From Yoonia sp. SS1-5 (lineage in GTDB: Bacteria; Pseudomonadota; Alphaproteobacteria; Rhodobacterales; Rhodobacteraceae): 64,000 nt of DNA. This document shows positions 35,737 to 43,701 of this stretch, piece by piece (positions within the stretch are counted from its first letter, which is position 1; each line of letters starts with the position of its first letter). The DNA lies in assembly GCF_038443705.2 (NCBI RefSeq), contig NZ_CP151767.2:1302001-1366000 (forward strand). The letters run 5' to 3'. The notes beneath the pieces were generated by a model. The model was not told the origin of the DNA, searched no databases, and saw only the letters and a program-made list of their open reading frames with translations. A program made the translations under genes and the position numbers.

Positions 35737-35925
35737 ATGAAAGCTGAAGGTAACAACGGTGGTGGAAACGGTGGTGGCGGCGTCATTGATGAGAAAGGTC
35801 TCGATGATACTGCCGGTCAGGCCAACGAGCTGTTCAACGCCGTGCGGAAAGCGGCAATCAACTATGAGAAGAAGACAGCTGGCGCCAAGTTGGCCCGAGA
35901 CAAAGGTAAAGCAATCACTGGCTAA
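35737..35925 (+). CDS. 62-residue Gly-rich protein, likely abundant
   Basis: Starts MKAEGNNGGGNGGGGVIDEK, then a helical, basic end (AGQANELFNAVRKAAINYEK, KTAGAKLARDKGKAITG). An excellent AAGGAG site 8 nt upstream and a strong terminator 15 nt after the stop, in front of sctV, suggest separate high-level expression, as expected for a structural subunit such as a needle protein. It has no signal peptide and resembles the first tiny protein (34444-34617) in its Gly/Asn-rich N-terminus. It matches no family I know; the needle idea is inference. Confidence 0.65.
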   Translation: MKAEGNNGGGNGGGGVIDEKGLDDTAGQANELFNAVRKAAINYEKKTAGAKLARDKGKAITG

Positions 35926-35940
35926 TAGCTAATGTGATTT

Positions 35941-35972
35941 GGCCGGCCGAGATACCTCGGCCGGCCTTTTTT
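35941..35972 (+). terminator. Strong terminator between the 62-residue gene and sctV
   Basis: A perfect 11-bp stem GGCCGGCCGAG / CTCGGCCGGCC with a 4-nt loop and six T. It lies 15 nt after the small gene's stop and 20 nt before sctV, so sctV is expressed by read-through or a promoter inside this short gap. Confidence 0.92.
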
Positions 35973-35991
35973 CTATGTCGGGGGGCAGGAC

Positions 35992-38121
35992 ATGATACGC
36001 AAGGACGTCATACTCATTGGATTGATTGTCGCCATTCTGGCGCTGATGATCATCCCCCTTCCATCTGACCTGATAGATGTTCTGATCACGATGAATATAT
36101 CGCTGGCGATACTTTTGTTGATGGTCGCTATCTATATCAAACACCCGTCTGATTTTTCGACATTTCCATCCGTTATTCTTATTGGCACCGCGTTTCGATT
36201 GGCGCTTTCAGTTGGAACCACGCGATTAATTCTCGCCGATGCCGATGGTGGCAAGATTATCGAAACCTTCGGTGACTTTGTCGTTTCCGGCAGTGTTGTC
36301 ATTGGTCTTGTTATTTTTCTAATCATAACAGTGGTACAGTTCCTCGTTGTAACCAAAGGGGCCGAGCGCGTCGCTGAAGTTGGCGCGCGTTTTGCACTTG
36401 ATGCTTTGCCTGGAAAACAGATGAGCATCGACGCTGACGTTCGCGCAGGCAATCTTGACCCGGACGACGCGATCGTTAAGCGCAAGCAATTGGACCGCGA
36501 CAGCCAGTTTTTCGGTGCCATGGATGGCGCGATGAAATTTGTCAAAGGCGATGCAATTGCCGGTCTGATCATCACGGTCATCAACCTTGTCGGTGGCATT
36601 GCCATTGGCGTCGGGGTGCATGGGCTTGATTTCGGGGACGCCGCAGCCACCTATTCGCTGCTGACCATCGGGGACGGGCTGGTCGCGCAGATCCCGGCGC
36701 TTATCATGTCCCTTGTCGCAGGTATGATCGTGACCCGCGCGGTCAATGCAGAGAACGTTGACCTTGGGTCTGACATTTTCCGGGAACTTGTCGCTGATGT
36801 CAGGGTCCCTGCCATGGCCGCCGGGGTCATCTTTGCCGTTGGACTGATACCCGGGTTTCCCGTGGTGGCGTTCACAGGGTCCGCCATATTGATGATCGTT
36901 GCGGCACTGGGGCTCCGACGACATTTGCGGCAACAGGAAGAAGACGCCGCACGTGAAGAGGAACTTGCAGCGGAAGAAACCGATGGCCCGGCGGCCTTCA
37001 GCAAGCGTATGCAGTGCCGGATTGGTACCAGCGTCGCAGGTCAGGTGGATATCGACCTCGTGAACACCGAAATCGCCGGCATGTTCGATCAACTTAACAG
37101 CGTCCGCGGCATTTCCTTCCTGCCGCCGCAAATCATCAGCGACGATGATGCCGCCCCCGATTCATTTGTTATCGAACTGGATGAAGTCCCGGTGCGGCAA
37201 CTCACCGTTCCTGCCGATTCTCTTTTGGTTGTTGGTGAAGATGAAGTCATCGGGCTGATTAACGCCACGCCCCAAGATATCGTCAGCGTTGATATGCTGT
37301 CGGGCCCCAATCTGTGGATCCCGTCATTCTACGGGCCGCGCCTGAAAGCGCTCAACCTTGAAATCCGTCGTAAGGAATTGGCTTTGGCCGAGTTTGTCTT
37401 CCGGATTTATGAGCAGAATCTCGGCCTGCTCTTCGGCAAACCCGAGTTCGAGACAATACTTGCTGAATTAACCGAGGTTGATGAAACCACCAGTGGCGAA
37501 GTTGAGGAGTCTGTGACGCGACAAGGGTTGTTCCAGGTCTTCCGCTATCTGATCGAGGATGGCGTACCACTCCGCCCCGTCGCTCTCGTGGTTGATTCCC
37601 TATCTCACTGGTCGCAGGTCAATGAAGGGGCGGCGCCAGAGATGCTCGCCGAACTTATGCGCGGTTCGATGAAACGCCAGCTGTGCCGCATGATTGCAGG
37701 AAAGGGAAATCTGCTTGGACTTGCCATGATCGACCCAGACTTGGAGAAGCTTGCGCGCCAGGAGCTTTCAGACCTGAAACGTAGTGGCGCGATGGCCGGG
37801 GTTGATGGGTTGGTTTTTGATCCCGACATTACTGACGTCCTGATCGGCAAGTTCGAACGCTTGAACCAAGCGCAAAAGCACAGCGACGGCCAATTGGCGA
37901 TTGTCGTGTCGTCAGACCTGCGCCGCCGGCTACAACATTTCCTCGCAGCCAACCGGATACATATTCCGGTACTCGCCCCGCATGAGCTATCGCCTGATGT
38001 CACCACCTTTCCTATCGAGCTGTTGTCGCTCGATGAGGTTGAGTCGCAAATTGACCCGCGCGTTCTTGGACGTCGTGAAGAAGCGAAACTGTTTGATGAA
38101 ACGAACGCGCCGGTTCACTAG
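35992..38121 (+). CDS. sctV: T3SS export-gate protein SctV (FlhA/YscV family)
   Basis: 709 residues, full length. The N-terminal ~330 residues hold eight membrane helices; the FHIPEP signature is at ~126-148 (RVAEVGARFALDALPGKQM, SIDAD) followed by AIVKRKQLDRDSQFFGAMDG and the helix GLIITVINLVGGI. The C-terminal cytoplasmic part (~345-709) forms the nonameric ring that docks substrates. The FlhA (flagellar) and SctV (injectisome) families are homologous; no flagellar gene is present here but sctD, sctI-like and SctC-like genes are, so SctV is preferred. A GGGGGCAGG site precedes the ATG. Confidence 0.9.
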   Translation: MIRKDVILIGLIVAILALMIIPLPSDLIDVLITMNISLAILLLMVAIYIKHPSDFSTFPSVILIGTAFRLALSVGTTRLILADADGGKIIETFGDFVVSGSVVIGLVIFLIITVVQFLVVTKGAERVAEVGARFALDALPGKQMSIDADVRAGNLDPDDAIVKRKQLDRDSQFFGAMDGAMKFVKGDAIAGLIITVINLVGGIAIGVGVHGLDFGDAAATYSLLTIGDGLVAQIPALIMSLVAGMIVTRAVNAENVDLGSDIFRELVADVRVPAMAAGVIFAVGLIPGFPVVAFTGSAILMIVAALGLRRHLRQQEEDAAREEELAAEETDGPAAFSKRMQCRIGTSVAGQVDIDLVNTEIAGMFDQLNSVRGISFLPPQIISDDDAAPDSFVIELDEVPVRQLTVPADSLLVVGEDEVIGLINATPQDIVSVDMLSGPNLWIPSFYGPRLKALNLEIRRKELALAEFVFRIYEQNLGLLFGKPEFETILAELTEVDETTSGEVEESVTRQGLFQVFRYLIEDGVPLRPVALVVDSLSHWSQVNEGAAPEMLAELMRGSMKRQLCRMIAGKGNLLGLAMIDPDLEKLARQELSDLKRSGAMAGVDGLVFDPDITDVLIGKFERLNQAQKHSDGQLAIVVSSDLRRRLQHFLAANRIHIPVLAPHELSPDVTTFPIELLSLDEVESQIDPRVLGRREEAKLFDETNAPVH

Positions 38122-38197
38122 AGCTGCATCCATATTCGTTGATCGGGCGAACGGCAGCACGCGCCGCACAAGGGGCAGCAAACTAATACCAACTTAG

Positions 38198-38962
38198 ATG
38201 GGAATGAATAGAATGCCGCTGGATTCACGAAAGACCTATTCAGAACTGACCGACCTATATGATCTTATGTGCAATGATCGTGGGCACGAGGCCAAATTCT
38301 ATGCAAGCTACATCGACCACGGCCGCGATTTTCTAGAGGCTGGATGCGGTACAGGGCTGTTGACCGAGCAGCTGCAAATGCTCGGCTATCAGGTTTTTGG
38401 AATCGATAATTCGAAAGAAATGCTCTCTGTGTGCAAAACGCGGTGCCCGGATGTACCGACTGTGCAGGCCGATATGCGCGATTTCGATCTGGGGCGAAAA
38501 TTTGATCTGGTGACTATTCCTTACAACACGCTTTCCCATATCATGACACAAGCGGACTTGCTCAAAACGTTTCAATGTATGCAGCAACATTGTAGGCCGG
38601 GGGGCCGGTTTATTTTTTCGCTTCATCACCACGCGCCTGACGTTCACCAATGCACTTGGGCGGGCGTTGGCGTTCCACGGTTTTATGACAAAGTATCCGG
38701 CGAAATCAGTACGATCATCCGAACCTATGAGGTGGTCGCGAAGGAACGACGCCTGACGATGACGTGGAACGTGACGTGCCCGGACACGTTGGAGATCCGG
38801 CGGCGACACACAATCGACACTAGGCTGCATAGCCGGGGTGACCTGACTGCGGCCTTACAAGAAGCTGGTTTCGAAATCGAAGATTTATTTGAGGATGAGA
38901 ACAAGAAACCATTCTCTGACAGCAGTCGGAATCAAGTATTTGTCGCGAAATCGGTGCTTTGA
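38198..38962 (+). CDS. Class I SAM-dependent methyltransferase
   Basis: 254 residues. Motif I is FLEAGCGTGLLTEQLQMLGY with the acidic residue GIDNS after it; later VQADMRDFDLGRKFDLVTIP is motif II-like and FIFSLHHHAPDVHQCTWAGV follows. It starts 76 nt after sctV in the same direction (ATG at 38198, 38204 or 38213; no clear ribosome site), so it may share the transcript. Such enzymes methylate small molecules or proteins; modification of a secretion component is a possibility only. No link to a particular substrate is visible. Confidence 0.8.
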   Translation: MGMNRMPLDSRKTYSELTDLYDLMCNDRGHEAKFYASYIDHGRDFLEAGCGTGLLTEQLQMLGYQVFGIDNSKEMLSVCKTRCPDVPTVQADMRDFDLGRKFDLVTIPYNTLSHIMTQADLLKTFQCMQQHCRPGGRFIFSLHHHAPDVHQCTWAGVGVPRFYDKVSGEISTIIRTYEVVAKERRLTMTWNVTCPDTLEIRRRHTIDTRLHSRGDLTAALQEAGFEIEDLFEDENKKPFSDSSRNQVFVAKSVL

Positions 38963-38993
38963 TAGCTGAATAGCCTCAAGTGCTATGAACGCC

Positions 38994-39039
38994 ACATATC
39001 GCCAGTGTCGGCTTTCGCCGTCTTCAGCCGATATGTTTT
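38994..39039 (+). terminator. Possible terminator after the methyltransferase gene
   Basis: ACATATCG and CGATATGT, 27 nt apart with a second small stem between them, followed by TTTT. It lies between the convergent methyltransferase and response regulator genes. Weak. Confidence 0.35.
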
Positions 39040-39099
39040 ACGGTGATCTGATCAGTTGCCACCAATTTGGTCGCTCTGGACCAAAGTTGACCGAACCTA

Positions 39100-39771
39100 T
39101 TACGCAAACTTTCTGGTCGCAGCTGGCGTTTTTGGCGCTTTTGACGGGACGATGTTCCGCGCAATATCTTTGAGCGCTTCCATGTCACGGCATTTCGTTT
39201 TCTTGTAAATGTTGGCGCGATGTGTCTCAACCGTGCGAATGCTGATACGCAGTTCGTGTGCGACCAACTTATTTGATTTTCCGTCAACGCAATATTCTAG
39301 AACTTCCAACTCGCGAGAAGAAAGCCCAAAAATATTCCCTGTCTTGTTGAAGCACGGTTGCGCTGTCACAATCTCATTCAGCGCAACCACAGGGAGAAAT
39401 CCAAAACCGTTGGCGACGCTGTACAGTGCGTGAACGAAATCTTTCGCACTGGCCTGACGTGGTACGATGCCACTGACACCCACATTAAGCATACTGACGA
39501 CCGGAAGCATTGATGTATCCGACGCCATTGCCACCCCTCTTGTTTCGGGGCATTTGACTGCTAGCCTGTCAAGCAGACCTTGCCCATTCAATCCGTCAAG
39601 TTCGATGTCAACGAGCAGCAGATCTGGTTGCGGTTGACCACAAAGCTTAAGCGTTTCGTATCCCGTTCGGCATTCGCATATCAGATCGAGATGCGCGCTA
39701 CCTTCAATATGATGAACGATCCCTGATCTCATCAGTTCGAAACTATCCGCGACGACGACTGTGCTTTGCAT
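39100..39771 (-). CDS. LuxR-type response regulator (right island flank)
   Basis: 223 residues from ATG 39771, preceded by AGGGAGGGAAAAG. It is a close paralogue of the regulator at 27148-27831: receiver with DLLLVDIELDG (phosphoacceptor Asp) and VPRQASAKDF, HTH with LSSRELEVLEYCVDGKSNKL and ISIRTVETHRANIYKKTKC. It points into the island from the right, mirroring the left copy. An inverted repeat ACGCAATC-A-GATTGCGT lies 73 nt upstream of its start. No partner kinase is nearby. Confidence 0.88.
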   Translation of the reverse strand: MQSTVVVADSFELMRSGIVHHIEGSAHLDLICECRTGYETLKLCGQPQPDLLLVDIELDGLNGQGLLDRLAVKCPETRGVAMASDTSMLPVVSMLNVGVSGIVPRQASAKDFVHALYSVANGFGFLPVVALNEIVTAQPCFNKTGNIFGLSSRELEVLEYCVDGKSNKLVAHELRISIRTVETHRANIYKKTKCRDMEALKDIARNIVPSKAPKTPAATRKFA

Positions 39772-39843
39772 GTTTTCTTTTCCCTCCCTAGGTGGAGCCA
39801 TTTGGCGACTATCGGGATCACTAAACGGTCGCAGTAATACGCA

Positions 39844-39860
39844 ACGCAATCAGATTGCGT
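39844..39860. promoter_or_regulatory. Palindrome ACGCAATC-A-GATTGCGT upstream of the right response regulator
   Basis: A perfect 8-bp inverted repeat, 73 nt upstream of the regulator start and within its promoter region. It could be its own operator. It differs from the shared TAC..TACGTAG motif. Confidence 0.5.
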
Positions 39861-40364
39861 AATGTTTCGAACTATTTAGCGGAATCCCCACCCCACTACA
39901 GAAAGATTAACGCAAGATTAACGGATGCCTAGTATTTTTTTCTGTTTTTGGGAAAAAAAACCATTTTCTGCCCGGTTTGCTCATCTTTCGGGCGCAAACT
40001 TGCGCTCTCCGATGGATTGTTGCCGTTTGGGGTCCAATCAACCGCAGGATAGTGGGTTCGCGCAATCTCAATATACCAAAGAGAGCGAAAATTCCCCGGT
40101 TTGGGTTGTCTTTTGCGAATCATCTTGACGACATATGGACCCGTCGCAGGTTGGTGCCGCTGCTTTGCCCGCGTTTACGACGGCAAAGGCGACAGCAGGG
40201 CGGTGAGGTTTGCGCCTGATGCTGACGCAATTGGGCGTTGCATCATTCGGAACCTGCTTTGACGTGTGTGGTAAACACGCGCGGACCTGGCCATAAGCAC
40301 ATCTATCCAATACCTTGACCTTGTGTCATACTCCACTCGTATTATTATGACGAGGGAGGGCCGC
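39861..40364. other. Gene-free stretch at the right edge of the island
   Basis: About 500 nt without a supported gene. It begins AT-rich (T- and A-runs at 39935-39960) and becomes GC-rich toward 40200, where ordinary base composition returns. No tRNA, integrase or direct repeat marking an island end was seen. The GAGGGAGGG site at 40352-40360 belongs to the next gene. Confidence 0.5.
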
Positions 40365-42317
40365 ATGCCCGCGCAACACATCGTGTTTTCCACGCACCTT
40401 GATGACGATATCATTTTTATGAACAACGACATCTACGACGCGATCGCGCGCGGCGAAGCTGTCACATCTGTCTATCTGGTCACAGGCGACCGCGTGCGCG
40501 AGGCCGGGATCAAGGCCGCATATGCCGTTATGGCAGACGCCGATGATTGGGTGGATGAAACCGTCACAATAGACGGAAACCAAATTGCCAGTTCTTATCT
40601 GGCCAGTGCGCCCGATGTCCGGCTCTATTTTCTGCGGTTTCCTGATCAGGGTTCGGGCAATGCGATTTCCGCCCAGCTATGGGACGAGGTGATCAATACG
40701 GCCACCACAGAAGACGGCGTTACCTACAGCCGCGACAGCCTGGTCGATATGTTGACCGCAATCATGACGGTGCATCAGCCCGACAATATCCTGACCCATG
40801 CGCGCGAAAGCGCCGTATTGGGTGGTGATCACGGCGAACACGCGCATTATGCAGAATTCGTCTGGGCTGCCCGCGAAAACTACACCACCAGCCACGACGT
40901 TGACGAATATGTCGGATACGGCGTTGCAGGCCTTCCTGTAAACGTGACCGACGAAGACTTGGCCCGCAAGACCGAGGTTTTCGAGGCATATGGTGCCTTT
41001 GACACCAATGCGCTGAACATCCCCGTCTTTCGCGACTGGTTGCAGCGCCAGTATTACGTAGGCCCTGACGGGACCCCCGTCGCGGATGACTGGGACATCC
41101 GCGACACCTTGCCTATGCCGGATGCGTCCGTTTCCGGCCGTTACTTTATTGATGAGAACGCAAACGGGCTGGAAGACGTCGGTGAAGCAGGTGTCGCAGG
41201 GGCCAATGTCTATCTATATGATGATACGACCTATCGGGTTGTCGCGACGACCATCACCGATGCCGATGGCCTTTATCAATTTGCGGATGTGGACCCGGCG
41301 CCGAGATATGCCGTCTTCTTCGAAAGGCCGCAGGATATTGCCTCGCTCAGCGGGTCCTATGCGTTTACCAACGGCAATTCCGGCGATGACGACAGGATCG
41401 ACTCGGACGTGCGCAGTAGAATCGCCGATGGACGTGGCGAGGTTGATCGGTTCGCCCTTGCCGCCCATGAAGCGGTCACAGATGTTGACGCGGGTCTCGT
41501 GCAAACCGCGCCGCCCCCGCCGCCACCGCCACCCGTCGAGGATGGAACTTTCGCCGCCCAGTATTTTGACGTGGGTTCGGTCAGTAGCCTTGACCAGATC
41601 AATTTCGCCGCCACTCCCGTCCACAGCGAGCAGGTTGCCTATATTCAATACGCCAATAGCAGGGGCAGCTTTTGGGCCGGTGGCGAGGTCGACACCTTTG
41701 CCGCCCGCATCACCGGCACTGTCGACGTTCCGGAACAGGGTAGCTACACCTTTTATCTTCGTTCCGACGACGGCTCGCAGTTGTCAATCAATGGTCAGGT
41801 CGTGATTGGAAACGACGGTTTGCATGGGTTGCGCGAGCAATCGGCGACGCTCGACCTTGATGCAGGTCAGGCGACAATCGAGGTGCTCTATTTCGAGAAT
41901 CGCGGCCATGCAGGGCTGGAACTGGATTGGGCAGGTCCGGGGCTTTCAGGGCGCACGGCGGTCACGGCCAGCGATGGCGACGCGCCCCCACCCCCACCGC
42001 CGCCGGTCAACCCGGACGCGATGAATGACACGTTCATCATTACCGACGACACTTGGAACGTGGCCGGCAACGTTCTGGACAACGATACCGGCGACGGCCT
42101 GGAATTGGTTGATGCGTTCCACGGTTTCATCAACGGGTCCTATGTCGCGCTCTTCGCCAATGGCGATATTCGGCTGTCGCAACGGGGTCAGTTCGATGAT
42201 CTGGCACCGGGCGAAAGCCGGACCATATCGCTTGACTACACCATCCAGGATGCCAACGGGTCGCGCGATACCGCCACAATTGACCTCGTCATCACTGACG
42301 ATTTCGGCTTCGTCTAA
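40365..42317 (+). CDS. Multidomain PIG-L deacetylase / SdrD-B / PA14 / cadherin-like protein
   Basis: 650 residues. A PIG-L (LmbE-like) domain at 1-235 has the zinc motif in THLDDDII (usual AHPDDE) and GGDHGEHAHY; members deacetylate N-acetyl sugars. It is followed by an SdrD B-like beta module at ~255-325 (GRYFIDENANGLEDVGEAGV), a PA14 carbohydrate-binding domain at ~392-525 (FYLRSDDGSQLSINGQVVIG) between two polyproline linkers (383-390, 541-547), and a cadherin/Ig-like end at ~550-650. There is no signal peptide. The start at 40365 follows AGGGAGGG; longer starts (40323, 40347) lack one. It may act on a surface glycan. Confidence 0.8.
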   Translation: MPAQHIVFSTHLDDDIIFMNNDIYDAIARGEAVTSVYLVTGDRVREAGIKAAYAVMADADDWVDETVTIDGNQIASSYLASAPDVRLYFLRFPDQGSGNAISAQLWDEVINTATTEDGVTYSRDSLVDMLTAIMTVHQPDNILTHARESAVLGGDHGEHAHYAEFVWAARENYTTSHDVDEYVGYGVAGLPVNVTDEDLARKTEVFEAYGAFDTNALNIPVFRDWLQRQYYVGPDGTPVADDWDIRDTLPMPDASVSGRYFIDENANGLEDVGEAGVAGANVYLYDDTTYRVVATTITDADGLYQFADVDPAPRYAVFFERPQDIASLSGSYAFTNGNSGDDDRIDSDVRSRIADGRGEVDRFALAAHEAVTDVDAGLVQTAPPPPPPPPVEDGTFAAQYFDVGSVSSLDQINFAATPVHSEQVAYIQYANSRGSFWAGGEVDTFAARITGTVDVPEQGSYTFYLRSDDGSQLSINGQVVIGNDGLHGLREQSATLDLDAGQATIEVLYFENRGHAGLELDWAGPGLSGRTAVTASDGDAPPPPPPPVNPDAMNDTFIITDDTWNVAGNVLDNDTGDGLELVDAFHGFINGSYVALFANGDIRLSQRGQFDDLAPGESRTISLDYTIQDANGSRDTATIDLVITDDFGFV

Positions 42318-42413
42318 ACCGGCCAGGGCGTTCGGCGGCCAACCTGTATTTTCGGGCTGGCACGGCCATGTCCGTGGAACGTAGGCCGATCTACCCAGTC
42401 TGTTGCTGGCTGC

Positions 42414-42449
42414 ATAGGCGTTACATCACACGGATGTGACGCCTATTTT
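42414..42449 (+). terminator. Terminator after the PIG-L gene
   Basis: A 14-bp stem (ATAGGCGTTACATC with GATGTGACGCCTAT, one G-U pair) with a 5-nt loop and TTTT. Confidence 0.75.
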
Positions 42450-42566
42450 CGGCATATGCCGTTTCCTCTCGCTCGGAATTGGACGCCGGCACACTATGTT
42501 TTTATATAGAAGCGCATGTCACTGTCTGCAGCATGCCGGAAGACGATATATGATAGGAGTGTTGAA

Positions 42567-43046
42567 ATGACGACCTTGATGTTCAATCGCCGCACCCTCC
42601 TCTCGGCCGGGGGTGCGATTGTCGGCGCAGGCCTTTTTGCGCCAGCGGTCGCGCAAGGTCTGGCACCCACCCCTTCGATGCGCGGTGGCTCTAACAACTA
42701 TCGCCCGGGCGCGCCAATCGTTGACCGTATTGGCGGCGGCGGGTTCTGGATGACCGGCACCGTCCGCAGGGCCGGCGACGGCGCCCCGCTGGAAGGGCAA
42801 CGGATCCAGATTTGGGCGCATACCACCGAAGGGCATGAGCGGGACCCCCAAAGCCATGGCGCGACATTGACCGACGCCAATGGCGCATTTCGTCTTGAAA
42901 TGCCTCAGATCGTGCCGGCCTTCGGCCAACCCCATGGTCACCTCGCCTATGATGATCCGGAGTTCGAGACTGTATTCCTCCGCCCCGTGATGCAAAGTGC
43001 AGCTGATACCACCCTGAACGCCGATTTTGTGCTGAAGCCGGTCTGA
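42567..43046 (+). CDS. Tat-exported intradiol-dioxygenase-like protein
   Basis: 159 residues from ATG 42567 (AGGAG 7 nt upstream). The N-terminus is a Tat signal (FNRRTLLSAGGAIVGAGLFA). The rest is like the C-terminal beta-sandwich of intradiol dioxygenases: GFWMTGTVRRAGDGAPLEGQ, RIQIWAHTTEGHERDPQSHG, FRLEMPQIVPAFGQPHGHLA. Several His and Tyr residues could bind metal, but the full Tyr/His iron set of true dioxygenases is not evident, so a structural or metal-binding role is equally likely. It precedes the ferric-reductase-like gene by 5 nt. Confidence 0.72.
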   Translation: MTTLMFNRRTLLSAGGAIVGAGLFAPAVAQGLAPTPSMRGGSNNYRPGAPIVDRIGGGGFWMTGTVRRAGDGAPLEGQRIQIWAHTTEGHERDPQSHGATLTDANGAFRLEMPQIVPAFGQPHGHLAYDDPEFETVFLRPVMQSAADTTLNADFVLKPV

Positions 43047-43051
43047 CGGAA

Positions 43052-43675
43052 ATGCACATGCGCGGCAGTCATTGGGTCCGTACGATCCTGATCTGGGCCG
43101 CATTGACCGGTGTGGTTGCTGTGCCACTTGGGGCAGCGCTCAACAGCCCACTTCTGGCCTGGCGTGATCCGATCTATATCGCTGCCGGTTTTGCCGGGGT
43201 TCTGGCCATGGCACTGCTTTTGCTGCAACCGTTGTTGGTGGGTGGATACCTGCCCGGGCTTATCGGCCCGCGCGTCCGACAAATCCATCGCTGGATCGGT
43301 GCCGCCCTTGTTGTGTCTGTGATCGTCCACGTCGCGGGCTTATGGATCACCAGCCCGCCCGATGTGATCGACGCGCTGCTTTTTGTCTCGCCCACCCCTT
43401 TCTCCGCATGGGGTGTCATCGCCATGTGGGCCGTCTTTGCCGCGGCGCTCTTCGCTGCCCTGCGTCGTCGGCTCAAGGTGCGACCAATGATCTGGCGGCG
43501 CGCACATAGTTTTCTTGCCATCATCATCGTCGCGGGCAGTGTGATCCACGCGCTCTTGATCGAAGGCACGATGGAGATCATGTCAAAAACGCTCTTATGT
43601 GCGCTGGTCGGCATTGCCACCGCCAAAACCATCGCCGATCTGCGCATATGGCGGCGCAAGCCATCGTCGGACTAA
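43052..43675 (+). CDS. Ferric-reductase-like membrane protein
   Basis: 207 residues with about six membrane helices. RQIHRWIGAALVVSVIVHVA and RAHSFLAIIIVAGSVIHALL carry the spaced His residues of the heme-binding ferric-reductase/NOX domain; the NAD- and FAD-binding part is absent, as in MsrQ-like or cytochrome b561-like stand-alone domains. Placed directly after the Tat-exported protein, it may deliver electrons to it in the periplasm; inference. Confidence 0.75.
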   Translation: MHMRGSHWVRTILIWAALTGVVAVPLGAALNSPLLAWRDPIYIAAGFAGVLAMALLLLQPLLVGGYLPGLIGPRVRQIHRWIGAALVVSVIVHVAGLWITSPPDVIDALLFVSPTPFSAWGVIAMWAVFAAALFAALRRRLKVRPMIWRRAHSFLAIIIVAGSVIHALLIEGTMEIMSKTLLCALVGIATAKTIADLRIWRRKPSSD

Positions 43676-43701
43676 CACGCAAAAACGGGCACATGACCCT
43701 A

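Noticed and set aside
35992..38121. Reading sctV as flagellar FlhA
   Set aside because: No flagellar gene lies in the window, while injectisome-type sctD, sctI-like and SctC-like genes are adjacent. Only a phylogeny could settle this fully.
27136..39771. Prophage or integrative element
   Set aside because: No integrase, phage structural gene, att repeat or tRNA at the edges was found; the only mobile genes are one IS481-type element and an IS3 remnant.
39977..40310. Short open frames in the gap before the PIG-L gene
   Set aside because: None has a ribosome site or recognisable protein pattern on either strand.
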